This document shows positions 6,030-12,548 of a stretch of 12,548 nt of DNA, one piece after another. The notes beneath the pieces were generated by a model. That model ran no database searches. It saw only the letters and a list, made by a program, of their open reading frames with translations, and was not told the origin of the DNA. Within the stretch, counting starts at the first letter, position 1, and every line of letters starts with the position of its first letter. This DNA comes from Pseudomonadales bacterium (GTDB lineage Bacteria; Pseudomonadota; Gammaproteobacteria; Pseudomonadales; Azotimanducaceae), in the NCBI GenBank assembly GCA_022448765.1, contig JAKUTI010000059.1:1-12548 (forward strand), read 5' to 3'. A program made the position numbers and the translations under genes.

Positions 6030-6952
6030 GCGTATCGATCATCGCGGTTCGCGAGAAATTCCTGGATCTACAGCAAGAGATCATTCAAACGCTCTCGGGG
6101 CTCGATCAAAGCGCTAACTGCCAGGGAAACGATCTTGAGACGTCGGGTGGCGGATTGTCTCGACCTCGCGTGCTTAGCAATGGCAAACACATCGAAAAAG
6201 CCGCTGTTCAATTCACGCATAGTCTTGGTCCATCTCTGCCCCAGGCGGCAACGGACCGCAATCCGGACCTTCAAGGATTACCTTTTCAAGCAACCTCGAT
6301 CTCCGTCATCGTCCACCCACGTAATCCGCACGTACCTACCACCCACATGAATCTTCGATTTTTCTTGGTCGACTCCGATGACCCTGTTTGGTATTTCGGT
6401 GGCGGTTTCGATCTCACGCCCTATTACCCTTATCAAGAAGACGTTATCCAATGGCACCAAAACGCACGTTTAGCCTGCGGTTCCGACAAACGCTATCGCA
6501 AACTCAAATCACAATGTGACGAATACTTTTTCCTCCCACATCGTGGAGAATTGCGCGGCGTGGGCGGGCTCTTTTTCGACGATTGGAAAGAAGGGGGATT
6601 TGAATCCAGCCAGTCGTTCGTATCAGCTGTGGGCGGTGCTTTCTTGCTGGGTTACAAACCAATTTTTCTGCGTAGACACAACACGCCCTGGAATGAGGAT
6701 GAAGAGCAATGGATGCTCATGCGCAGGGGCCGGTACGCCGAATTCAATCTCGCTGTCGACAGAGGAACACGTTATGGCTTGCAGTCGGGGCGACGTATAG
6801 AGGCCGTGCTTGCCTCGCTACCTCCGCGCGCCGTATGGAAATACGACCACCGCCCCGAACCCGGATCGCGTGAAGCCGAATTAATTCTCAACTACCTACG
6901 ACCGCAAGATTGGCTTAAAGACCTCGACAAACCCATAGATTCGCCTCTGTAG
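6026..6952 (+). CDS. hemF: Oxygen-dependent coproporphyrinogen III oxidase
   Basis: Decarboxylates two propionates of coproporphyrinogen III to vinyls, giving protoporphyrinogen IX in haem synthesis, and uses O2. At 308 aa it is close to E. coli HemF (about 299 aa). Seen in order: KAAVQFTHSLGPSLPQAA, VIVHPRNPHVPTTHMNLRFF with His107 (the conserved histidine of the active site), WYFGGGFDLTPYYPY with Asp129, DEYFFLPHRGELRGVGGLFFDDW, and RRGRYAEFNLAVDRGTRYGLQSG followed by SLPPRAVWKYDHRPEPGS. All family blocks are present, so it should be active. Its ATG overlaps the CoA-transferase stop by 4 nt, an unusual partner for hemF. No terminator with a T-run is seen in the AT-rich 115 bp after the gene, where it converges with the BON lipoprotein gene. 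Confidence 0.97.
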   Translation: MSVSIIAVREKFLDLQQEIIQTLSGLDQSANCQGNDLETSGGGLSRPRVLSNGKHIEKAAVQFTHSLGPSLPQAATDRNPDLQGLPFQATSISVIVHPRNPHVPTTHMNLRFFLVDSDDPVWYFGGGFDLTPYYPYQEDVIQWHQNARLACGSDKRYRKLKSQCDEYFFLPHRGELRGVGGLFFDDWKEGGFESSQSFVSAVGGAFLLGYKPIFLRRHNTPWNEDEEQWMLMRRGRYAEFNLAVDRGTRYGLQSGRRIEAVLASLPPRAVWKYDHRPEPGSREAELILNYLRPQDWLKDLDKPIDSPL

Positions 6953-7067
6953 AAATAAAATAATAACTTTATATTTCAGCTACTTAAATTACTCACCTCA
7001 ATCGAGAAGTAGATCGATACGCTAGTCTCCAGAGTGCGTAAATCGACGCCCCGAAAGAGACGAAGCA

Positions 7068-7379
7068 TCAAGGCCTGACCAACAATCGATCTTCTACCTT
7101 GCGCACACCTTTAACACTGGCGACCAGCTCCTTTGCCAGAAGACGCTCTGAGTGGGACCGAACCCTTCCAAAGAGCGTCACCACGCCCTTATGCACGTCG
7201 ACGTTAATACGCCTTGCCACAATGTCCGCCTCTTTGATCAGGCGGACCTTGACGATTGCATGAATTCCTCGATCATCGGTAAATTCTCCGACTGTCCGTC
7301 CTTCAGAACCCACCATGTAATTTTGGCATCCGGATAACGTGACGGCGCAAACTAAACAAACAAAGCCCAACCTAATCAA
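7068..7379 (-). CDS. Small BON-domain lipoprotein
   Basis: A 103-aa secreted protein. It opens with a basic MIRLG and a hydrophobic stretch ending in the lipobox LSGC (Cys18), so it should be lipidated and held in the envelope, probably the outer membrane. The rest is one BON domain: HAIVKVRLIKEADIVARRINVDVHKGVVTLFGRV, then SERLLAKELVASVKGVRKVEDRLLV, similar to one repeat of OsmY/DolP-type proteins, which bind phospholipid surfaces. DolP-like proteins usually have two BON repeats; this one has one. The start is TTG at 7379, supported by GGAG 8 nt upstream. It is divergent from the SMP-30-like gene with a 94-bp gap and converges with hemF. Confidence 0.85.
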   Translation of the reverse strand: MIRLGFVCLVCAVTLSGCQNYMVGSEGRTVGEFTDDRGIHAIVKVRLIKEADIVARRINVDVHKGVVTLFGRVRSHSERLLAKELVASVKGVRKVEDRLLVRP

Positions 7380-7387
7380 TGTGATTA

Positions 7388-7391
7388 CTCC
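7388..7391 (-). promoter_or_regulatory. Ribosome-binding site supporting a TTG start
   Basis: On the minus strand GGAG is followed by TAATCACA and then TTG (7379). No in-frame ATG fits the signal peptide, so the TTG start is well supported. Confidence 0.6.
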
Positions 7392-7473
7392 ATACCCGAC
7401 GACATGACAAACTGCTCTAATACTACAAGGTCGTATCAGCCGCTATCTTCGCAATCAACCATATAGGATTCTC

Positions 7474-8400
7474 ATGAGTGGAAACCCTACCTTAGTCGCC
7501 AGCGGATTACGTTTCCCCGAAGGCCCAATCGCCATCCCAGATGGCTCAATCATCTTGGTAGAAATCGAACGCGCCACCCTTACTCGTGTTTTACCGAACA
7601 GCAATACCGAAGTCATCGCCGAGATCGGTGGGGGCCCAAATGGTGCGGCAATGGGACCCGGGGGCTACTGCTACATCTGCAACAATGGGGGCTTCAACTG
7701 GGTTGAAAGGAATGGACGCATTTTCCCTGGAGAGCAGGCTGAGAATTACCAAGGTGGGAGCATCGAACGGGTAAACCTCGAAACGGGCGAGGTCGAAACG
7801 CTCTACACACACGCCGGCGACGTTCCTCTGTGCGGACCTAATGACCTCATTTTCGACCAATCTGGTGGGTTCTGGTTCACAGATCACGGGAAAAATAGGG
7901 CACGGGATCAAGACCGCACCGGTGTTTTTTATGCCCACGCCGACGGCGAAAGTATTGAAGAAGTCATTTTCCCGTTAGAGAGTCCGAACGGTATTGGGCT
8001 CTCACCTGACGAGGACGAACTTTACGTGGCTGAGACTCCAACAGGCCGACTTTGGGCATTCCCCCTAACGGAACCCGGTGTCTTGAAACGTGAACGGGCG
8101 GACCGACCCGACGGCGGACGTTTGCTACAAGGCCGGAGTGGCTATTTCCTATTCGATTCACTTGCCGTGGACGCAGACGGAGGCGTTTGTGTTGCAACCC
8201 TCATCGACGGGGGTGTTACAACTTTGTCTCCTCAAAACAAAGCACCATCATTTGTTCCGATGCCAGATCCCCTCACCACGAATATTTGTTTTGGTGGAAA
8301 GGGTCTTCAGACGGCGTTCATTACGCTATCGTCAATCGGACAGCTTGTTAGCATGACCTGGGACACACCCGGGCTGCCACTCAACTTCCTTAATACTTGA
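7474..8400 (+). CDS. SMP-30/gluconolactonase/LRE-type sugar lactone or ester hydrolase
   Basis: A 308-aa six-bladed beta-propeller hydrolase. It needs a divalent metal, and the ligands can be placed by motif: Glu16 in GLRFPEGP, Asn172 in ESPNGIGLSPDEDELYV, and Asp228 in FDSLAVDADGG, with Asn123 in CGPNDLIFD as a further active-site residue. GGFWFTDHG and ELYVAETPTGRLWAF are typical blade repeats. Relatives open aldonolactones, other lactones or esters. No signal peptide is seen, so it should act in the cytoplasm. AGGA sits 5 nt before ATG 7474. Its stop (8398-8400) directly abuts the ATG of tctC, so it is the first gene of the transporter operon, suggesting it processes the transported compound. 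The substrate is unknown. Confidence 0.88.
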   Translation: MSGNPTLVASGLRFPEGPIAIPDGSIILVEIERATLTRVLPNSNTEVIAEIGGGPNGAAMGPGGYCYICNNGGFNWVERNGRIFPGEQAENYQGGSIERVNLETGEVETLYTHAGDVPLCGPNDLIFDQSGGFWFTDHGKNRARDQDRTGVFYAHADGESIEEVIFPLESPNGIGLSPDEDELYVAETPTGRLWAFPLTEPGVLKRERADRPDGGRLLQGRSGYFLFDSLAVDADGGVCVATLIDGGVTTLSPQNKAPSFVPMPDPLTTNICFGGKGLQTAFITLSSIGQLVSMTWDTPGLPLNFLNT

Positions 8401-9354
8401 ATGCGATGCCCGCGAAGAATAGGTCTCGCGCTACTTTTATCCGTGGCGTCATACGGTTACGCGGACCGATTACACTTTGTCATTCCTGCTGGACCGGGCG
8501 GCGGACTTGACGGTACCGCGCGCGAAATAGGCAGAACCCTAAAAGCAATCAATCAGTACGAAGCCATCAGTTACGAAAATATGCCTGGTGGCGGCGGCGG
8601 TAGGGCCCTCAGTCAGTACCTCGGAAATCGTTCACGTTACCAAGATGCGGTGCTCGTTAATTCAACACCTCTCATTGTCAGAAGCTTGCAAGGCTTGTTC
8701 CCACAAAGTTTTCGCAACCTCACGCCTATCGCCGGTCTGATTGCAGATTATGGAATTTTCGTGGTCCGCGCGGACGATTCTATTTTGTCATGGGATCAAC
8801 TTGAAACCGCGTTTAAGAAAGATCCATCCTCGATCGTTGTGGGTGGTGGTTCAGCGCGTGGAAGTCTCGACCACATTGTGCTCGCGCTCGCACTTGATTC
8901 CATTGGCGTCAACGCGCGAGAAGTACGTTATCTGCCTTACGATGGTGGCGCAAAAGCTATGCTGGCGTTATTGAGTGGCGAGGTCCGGATACTCTCGACG
9001 GGATTGGGTGAAACCATGCCGTTTCTAGACGCCCGCCAAGCAAGAGCTCTTGCGGTAACCGCGGCCAAGCGGATTGAAGCAATCGCCGATGTACCAACGT
9101 TGCAAGAGTTCGGCCATGACGTTGCCTTTGCCAACTGGCGCGGCATCTTCGCTCAACCACGAGTGACGACTGAACGAAAGACCGAACTTATTACGCAATT
9201 TGACGATTTAAGCGAAACGAACAATTGGAACACCACGCTAGAGAGGCGGGGTTGGGCAGCGTTAAATCTCACCGGCGATGCATTCGGCGACTACCTGCTC
9301 GACCAGGAGAGCTTGCTCCGTGAAATCCTAACCAAACTCGGGTTCATCAATTGA
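8401..9354 (+). CDS. tctC: Tripartite tricarboxylate transporter substrate-binding protein (TctC/Bug family)
   Basis: Periplasmic solute-binding protein of 317 aa for a TctABC-type importer. A signal peptide (MRCPRRIGLALLLSVASYGYA, cleavage near residue 21) is followed by the family start FVIPAGPGGGLDGTAREIGR, where the PGGG-x-D loop helps bind a carboxylate of the ligand. Next come NMPGGGGGRALSQYL, ITPIAG-like NLTPIAGLIADYGIFV, VVGGGSARGSLDHIV, LPYDGGAKAMLALLSGEV and ALAVTAAKRIEAIADVPTLQEFGHDVAFANWRGIFA, all standard Bug-family blocks. There is no lipobox. Ligands of this family vary widely (citrate, tartrate, aromatic acids, others) and cannot be read here. The gene starts immediately after the lactonase stop and ends in a 4-nt overlap (TTGA) with tctB. 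Confidence 0.93.
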   Translation: MRCPRRIGLALLLSVASYGYADRLHFVIPAGPGGGLDGTAREIGRTLKAINQYEAISYENMPGGGGGRALSQYLGNRSRYQDAVLVNSTPLIVRSLQGLFPQSFRNLTPIAGLIADYGIFVVRADDSILSWDQLETAFKKDPSSIVVGGGSARGSLDHIVLALALDSIGVNAREVRYLPYDGGAKAMLALLSGEVRILSTGLGETMPFLDARQARALAVTAAKRIEAIADVPTLQEFGHDVAFANWRGIFAQPRVTTERKTELITQFDDLSETNNWNTTLERRGWAALNLTGDAFGDYLLDQESLLREILTKLGFIN

Positions 9355-9785
9355 AAGGACGCGTTCTGCCGCTTGTCTTACTCGCGCTCGGAGCGCTTTA
9401 TCTAGTGTTTACCTATCGAATCACCCTCGACCCTTGGTCCGCGGCGGAAACAGTAAACTCTCGGACGCTGCCACTCGCGTACGGGGCAGTATTAATCGTG
9501 CTTTCAGCACTTTTGTTGGTCAGGGGTATGCAACTGAACGTCCCCAGGAAAAATCTCGGCCCGTTCATTTTGATATCTGCATCCATCATCTGCTTCGGAC
9601 TCCTTCTTCCCTGGGTTGGCGTCTGGCCGGCGCTTACTTTGCTACTAGTGAGTTGTCTATTGATCATGAAGGAAAGACGCTGGCACATCGTCATCCTTTC
9701 GCCTCTGCTTACTAGTTTGGGTGGTTGGTTACTGATCGAAATCCTGCTCGGCATCTACGTTGAATCCGGTTTAATTTGGAACTGA
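9351..9785 (+). CDS. tctB: Tripartite tricarboxylate transporter small membrane subunit (TctB)
   Basis: A 144-aa inner-membrane protein with four predicted helices: PLVLLALGALYLVFTYRI, LAYGAVLIVLSALLLVRG, a long pair in FILISASIICFGLLLPWVG and WPALTLLLVSCLLIM, and the C-terminal LLTSLGGWLLIEILLGIYV. The EVKRRWHI-like charged turn (KERRWH) lies between the last two. Size, topology and place between tctC and tctA identify it; TctB sequences are otherwise poorly conserved. The start is a TTG overlapping the tctC stop (TTGA at 9351-9354), with no strong ribosome-binding site, so translation is probably coupled to tctC. Its end overlaps the tctA start. Confidence 0.85.
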   Translation: MKGRVLPLVLLALGALYLVFTYRITLDPWSAAETVNSRTLPLAYGAVLIVLSALLLVRGMQLNVPRKNLGPFILISASIICFGLLLPWVGVWPALTLLLVSCLLIMKERRWHIVILSPLLTSLGGWLLIEILLGIYVESGLIWN

Positions 9786-11275
9786 CCGCTGTGTGGGACG
9801 GCATAAGCACCGGCATCGCGACAGCGGTCGACCCTATCAACCTTTGCTGGGTTGTCCTCGGATGCGTCGCAGGAACGTTTATCGGCATGATGCCGGGTCT
9901 TGGACCCATCACCGCCATCGCGCTGATGATCCCGATCAGCTACGGGCTCGACCCGGCTGCAGGACTCATTATGATGGCCGGCGTCTATTACGGTGCCGTC
10001 TTCGGCGGCTCTACTTCATCGATCTTGGTCAATGCGCCTGGCGTAGCCTCGACGGTTGCCACGTCTTTTGACGGATATCCGATGGCTCGTGCCGGCCAAG
10101 CTGGGCGAGCGCTCGCTATAGCTGCCTACTCATCATTTGTTGGTGGCTCATTAGGTGCCATCGCGTTATTGCTGTTCGCATCCTCTCTCGCAGCGATAGC
10201 AGTCCAATTTCAATCTCCCGATTACGCTCTCATTATCGTCATCGCACTTAGCAGCATTGCAGCGTTCGCAGATCGTGGCCAAGTTCTCACATCACTCATT
10301 GCCGCCGTTATCGGTCTTATGTTGGGTACTATCGGTACTGATCCATCGGCCGGCGTACAGCGATTTACGTTCGGTCAACTCGACCTATTGGACGGAATAC
10401 CCTTCATTCTTTTGGCGATGGCGACGTTCGCGCTAGCGGAAGCATTCCGGATGACGGCGGATGGTTCCGCGGGTCCAATCCCTTCGTCCGGCAAAACGAG
10501 CGTGCGGCTTTATCCCGGCGATGCTCGAGAGATGGCACCAACGGTATCGCGAAGTTCCATCTTGGGTTTCCTGATCGGGGTTTTACCCGGCGCCGGCGCT
10601 ACTCTCGCAAGCTTCATTGCCTACGATACAGAACGCCGTCTCCATAAAGAGGAAAGCCGTGTTCGAGGAATAGCTGCACCCGAATCCGCAAACAACGCTG
10701 CGTGTACCGGGTCGTTCGTTCCACTCTTGACACTAGGTATACCGGGCTCAGGGACGACGGCGATCTTGCTCGGCGTAATGCTCAGTTATGGTATTCAACC
10801 TGGACCGCGGCTACTCGAAACAGAGCCAAACGTTTTCTGGGGCGTCATTGTGTCGATGTATATCGGCAACCTCATATTGTTAGCGTTAAATCTACCGTTA
10901 ATCCCATATATCTCCCGGATCATTTATCTATCACGAAAAATACTCATCCCTTTCGTCATCGCGTTCTCCATGCTCGGCGTATACCTAACAACCATGAATC
11001 CGTTTGACATCTTCCTAATGCTCGGGATCGGTTTGGCCGCATTCATACTTCGGTCCGCCGGTTTTCCTTTAGCACCTTTGTTGCTGGGATTTATTCTGAG
11101 TGGAATGCTGGAGGAGAACTTACGGCGTACGTTGTATCTCTCTGAGGGTTCGTTAACCATTTTCTTCAAGTCGCCATTGAGTACGACGCTTGTCACCGTT
11201 TGTTTGATCGTTTGGACGATACCTCTCATCAGAATCTTAAAAACCCTCGGTCGCGGTGGAAATCCCCGTAATTAG
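9776..11275 (+). CDS. tctA: Tripartite tricarboxylate transporter large membrane subunit (TctA)
   Basis: A 499-aa inner-membrane permease that carries the substrate, driven by an ion gradient. It shows the TctA hallmark GTFIGMMPGLGPITAIALMIPI, then YYGAVFGGSTSSILVNAPG, the same motif pattern repeated in the second half as IGVLPGAGATLASFIAY and PLLTLGIPGSGTTAILLG, about 11-12 hydrophobic spans and a short polar tail. Length is normal (about 500 aa). The TTG start at 9776 overlaps the tctB stop; a GTG at 9791 with GGAA about 9 nt upstream would remove five residues and is as likely. It ends the lactonase-tctCBA unit; exbD begins 40 bp later on the same strand and may be read through. Confidence 0.95.
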   Translation: MELTAVWDGISTGIATAVDPINLCWVVLGCVAGTFIGMMPGLGPITAIALMIPISYGLDPAAGLIMMAGVYYGAVFGGSTSSILVNAPGVASTVATSFDGYPMARAGQAGRALAIAAYSSFVGGSLGAIALLLFASSLAAIAVQFQSPDYALIIVIALSSIAAFADRGQVLTSLIAAVIGLMLGTIGTDPSAGVQRFTFGQLDLLDGIPFILLAMATFALAEAFRMTADGSAGPIPSSGKTSVRLYPGDAREMAPTVSRSSILGFLIGVLPGAGATLASFIAYDTERRLHKEESRVRGIAAPESANNAACTGSFVPLLTLGIPGSGTTAILLGVMLSYGIQPGPRLLETEPNVFWGVIVSMYIGNLILLALNLPLIPYISRIIYLSRKILIPFVIAFSMLGVYLTTMNPFDIFLMLGIGLAAFILRSAGFPLAPLLLGFILSGMLEENLRRTLYLSEGSLTIFFKSPLSTTLVTVCLIVWTIPLIRILKTLGRGGNPRN

Positions 11276-11315
11276 CGGTAACATAGCTGCCGCTCACGGA
11301 AGTTGAGGACATCTC

Positions 11316-11729
11316 GTGCGTAGAGGCTTCGGATCTAGCAGCGACAGCGAACACGACGAAAAGATCAACCTGACGCCTATGTTGGACGTGGTGTTCATCA
11401 TGCTCATCTTCTTTATCGTGACCGCGACTTTCGTCAAAGAAATCGGCCTCGACGTAAATCAACCCGAAGACGACAAACCCAAAACCGTCGATCCAGACAA
11501 AAAGAGTATTGTTGTTAGGATTACGAATCGCGACCGCATCATGATCGCGCAACGCGACGTGGACGCCCGCTCTGTCCGGGCAAACATTGAACGACTTCAC
11601 GCTGAAAACCCCGAAGCGCCTGTCATCATCCAACCGCACAAAGACTCAAAAACGGAGACCATGATTCTCGTCATGGATTCCGCGCGCCAAGCGGGTGTCT
11701 ACAACGTCTCTCTAGCTGCGGCTAACTAA
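11316..11729 (+). CDS. exbD: ExbD/TolR-family biopolymer transport protein
   Basis: A 137-aa protein with one N-terminal membrane helix and a periplasmic domain, part of the ExbB-ExbD motor that uses proton flow to energise TonB (or TolQ-TolR for TolA). The helix INLTPMLDVVFIMLIFFIVTATFV carries Asp24, the proton-handling aspartate of the family (Asp25 in E. coli ExbD). The periplasmic part includes IVVRITNRDRIMIAQRDVD, APVIIQPHKDSKTETMILVMDSARQAGV and ends VSLAAAN, the usual C-terminal fold. The start is GTG with GAGGA 6 nt upstream. No exbB, tonB or receptor gene is in the window, so its partner must be elsewhere or it forms part of a split system. It lies 40 bp after tctA and 33 bp before ltaE. 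Confidence 0.9.
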   Translation: MRRGFGSSSDSEHDEKINLTPMLDVVFIMLIFFIVTATFVKEIGLDVNQPEDDKPKTVDPDKKSIVVRITNRDRIMIAQRDVDARSVRANIERLHAENPEAPVIIQPHKDSKTETMILVMDSARQAGVYNVSLAAAN

Positions 11730-11762
11730 CAGCCCGATCAGGCGTCGAGCCTAGGTCCTAAC

Positions 11763-12548
11763 ATGTCGATCGATCTCCGCTCTGACACGGTTACCCAACC
11801 CACAGAGGCTATGCGTGAAGCGATGGCCCGAGCGGAAGTTGGTGACGATGTGTACGGAGAGGATCCTACGGTGAACAAACTAGAACAGCTTGTTGCCGAT
11901 CTTCTCGGTGCTGACGAAGGCCTGTTCGTTGCCAGCGGAACTCAATCCAACTTATGCGCCTTGTTGAGTCACTGTCGTCGGGGAGATGAGTACATTGCGG
12001 GGGAAGAGGCTCATACCTATCGATTTGAAGCCGGTGGAGCCGCGGTCTTGGGTGGGATTCAACCCCAACCCTTGCCCTTCGAAGCCGACGGGACACTCGA
12101 CCTCGACGCCGTAATCGCAGCAATCAAGCCCGACGATTATCACTTCGCTCATACTCGTCTTTTGTGCCTTGAAAATACGCAAGCCGGCAAGCCGCTGAGC
12201 GTGGATTACGTCGCGCAAGCCGCCGACGTTTGCGACCGCTACGAACTCAACCTGCACCTGGACGGCGCTCGCTTATTCAATGCCGCCATCACCGAGGGCG
12301 TTCCCGTCTCCGCGTACGGCTCCCTTGTCGATTCGGTTTCGATCTGTCTATCCAAAGGCCTTGGGGCACCTGCGGGTTCTGTCCTCGTTGGATCTAGGGT
12401 CTTTATTCACACCGCTCGGCGTTGGCGCAAGATGCTTGGCGGTGGCATGCGGCAATCAGGCGTCCTGGCTGCGGCAGGTTTATACGCTCTCGAACACCAC
12501 GTCGACCGACTCGCCGAAGACCACGCTCTTGCGATCTGCCTCGCGAAC
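11763..12548 (+). CDS. ltaE: Low-specificity L-threonine aldolase, 3' truncated by the window
   Basis: PLP enzyme that splits L-threonine and L-allo-threonine to glycine and acetaldehyde in the cytoplasm. The frame is open to the right edge: 262 codons of about 330-340 expected are present. The start MSIDLRSDTVTQPTEAMREAM and the block VGDDVYGEDPTVNKLE are family signatures. Further on come FVASGTQSNLCALLSHCRRGDEYI, FEAGGAAVLGGIQPQP, HLDGARLFNAA (the Asp binds the PLP ring nitrogen), the PLP-binding Lys198 in SICLSKGLGAPAGSVLVGS, and WRKMLGGGMRQSG. It reads very close to E. coli LtaE throughout. It begins 33 bp after exbD in the same frame past that stop; the ribosome-binding site is weak, so expression may depend on the upstream genes. 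Confidence 0.96.
   Translation, partial: MSIDLRSDTVTQPTEAMREAMARAEVGDDVYGEDPTVNKLEQLVADLLGADEGLFVASGTQSNLCALLSHCRRGDEYIAGEEAHTYRFEAGGAAVLGGIQPQPLPFEADGTLDLDAVIAAIKPDDYHFAHTRLLCLENTQAGKPLSVDYVAQAADVCDRYELNLHLDGARLFNAAITEGVPVSAYGSLVDSVSICLSKGLGAPAGSVLVGSRVFIHTARRWRKMLGGGMRQSGVLAAAGLYALEHHVDRLAEDHALAICLAN

Noticed and set aside
7012..7046. Hairpin CGATACGC / GCGTAAATCG between hemF and the BON gene
   Set aside because: The stem needs a 2-nt bulge and a loop of over ten bases, and no T-run follows on either strand.
11274..11294. AGCGG / CCGCT stem after tctA as a terminator
   Set aside because: Only 5 bp with an 11-nt loop and no T-run; exbD probably remains on the same transcript.

Overview
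The window looks like a piece of chromosome from an aerobic Gram-negative bacterium, most likely a proteobacterium and perhaps a gammaproteobacterium. The signs are an oxygen-dependent coproporphyrinogen oxidase (HemF), a lipoprotein with a BON domain, a tripartite tricarboxylate transporter with an exported binding protein, an ExbD-type energy transducer, and a threonine aldolase close to the E. coli LtaE sequence. Base composition looks even throughout. I see no tRNA, rRNA, CRISPR array, insertion sequence or phage gene. The species cannot be named from this sequence.

Layout. (1) 1-2144, plus strand: the C-terminal end of a PEP-utilising dikinase-like protein, then a coniferyl-aldehyde-dehydrogenase-type ALDH. 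(2) 2145-2591: a gene-poor stretch of about 450 bp with a tandem pair of DnaA-box-like sequences, a possible 28-residue ORF with a good Shine-Dalgarno, and a perfect 8-bp inverted repeat just ahead of the next gene. (3) 2592-3014: a small MerC-like membrane protein. (4) 3130-6952: a long acyl-CoA dehydrogenase of probable methylsuccinyl-CoA dehydrogenase type (minus strand), divergent from a class III CoA-transferase (plus strand) whose stop overlaps the start of hemF. (5) 7068-7379, minus strand: a small BON-domain lipoprotein. (6) 7474-11275, plus strand: an SMP-30/gluconolactonase-type hydrolase followed without a gap by tctC, tctB and tctA, almost certainly one operon. (7) 11316-12548: an exbD-type gene without exbB, then the first 262 codons of ltaE, which runs off the window.

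How the genes may work together. The lactonase and the tripartite transporter form a unit for uptake and ring opening of an unknown carboxylate or its lactone. The dehydrogenase and CoA-transferase could activate and oxidise a branched C5 dicarboxylate (methylsuccinate to mesaconyl level). That would match a carboxylate transporter a few kb away, but hemF and the BON gene lie between, so the link is inference. The dikinase fragment plus CalB-like ALDH at the left edge may belong to aromatic aldehyde or phenolic catabolism, also inferred. Several starts are TTG or GTG, some supported by clear ribosome-binding sites.
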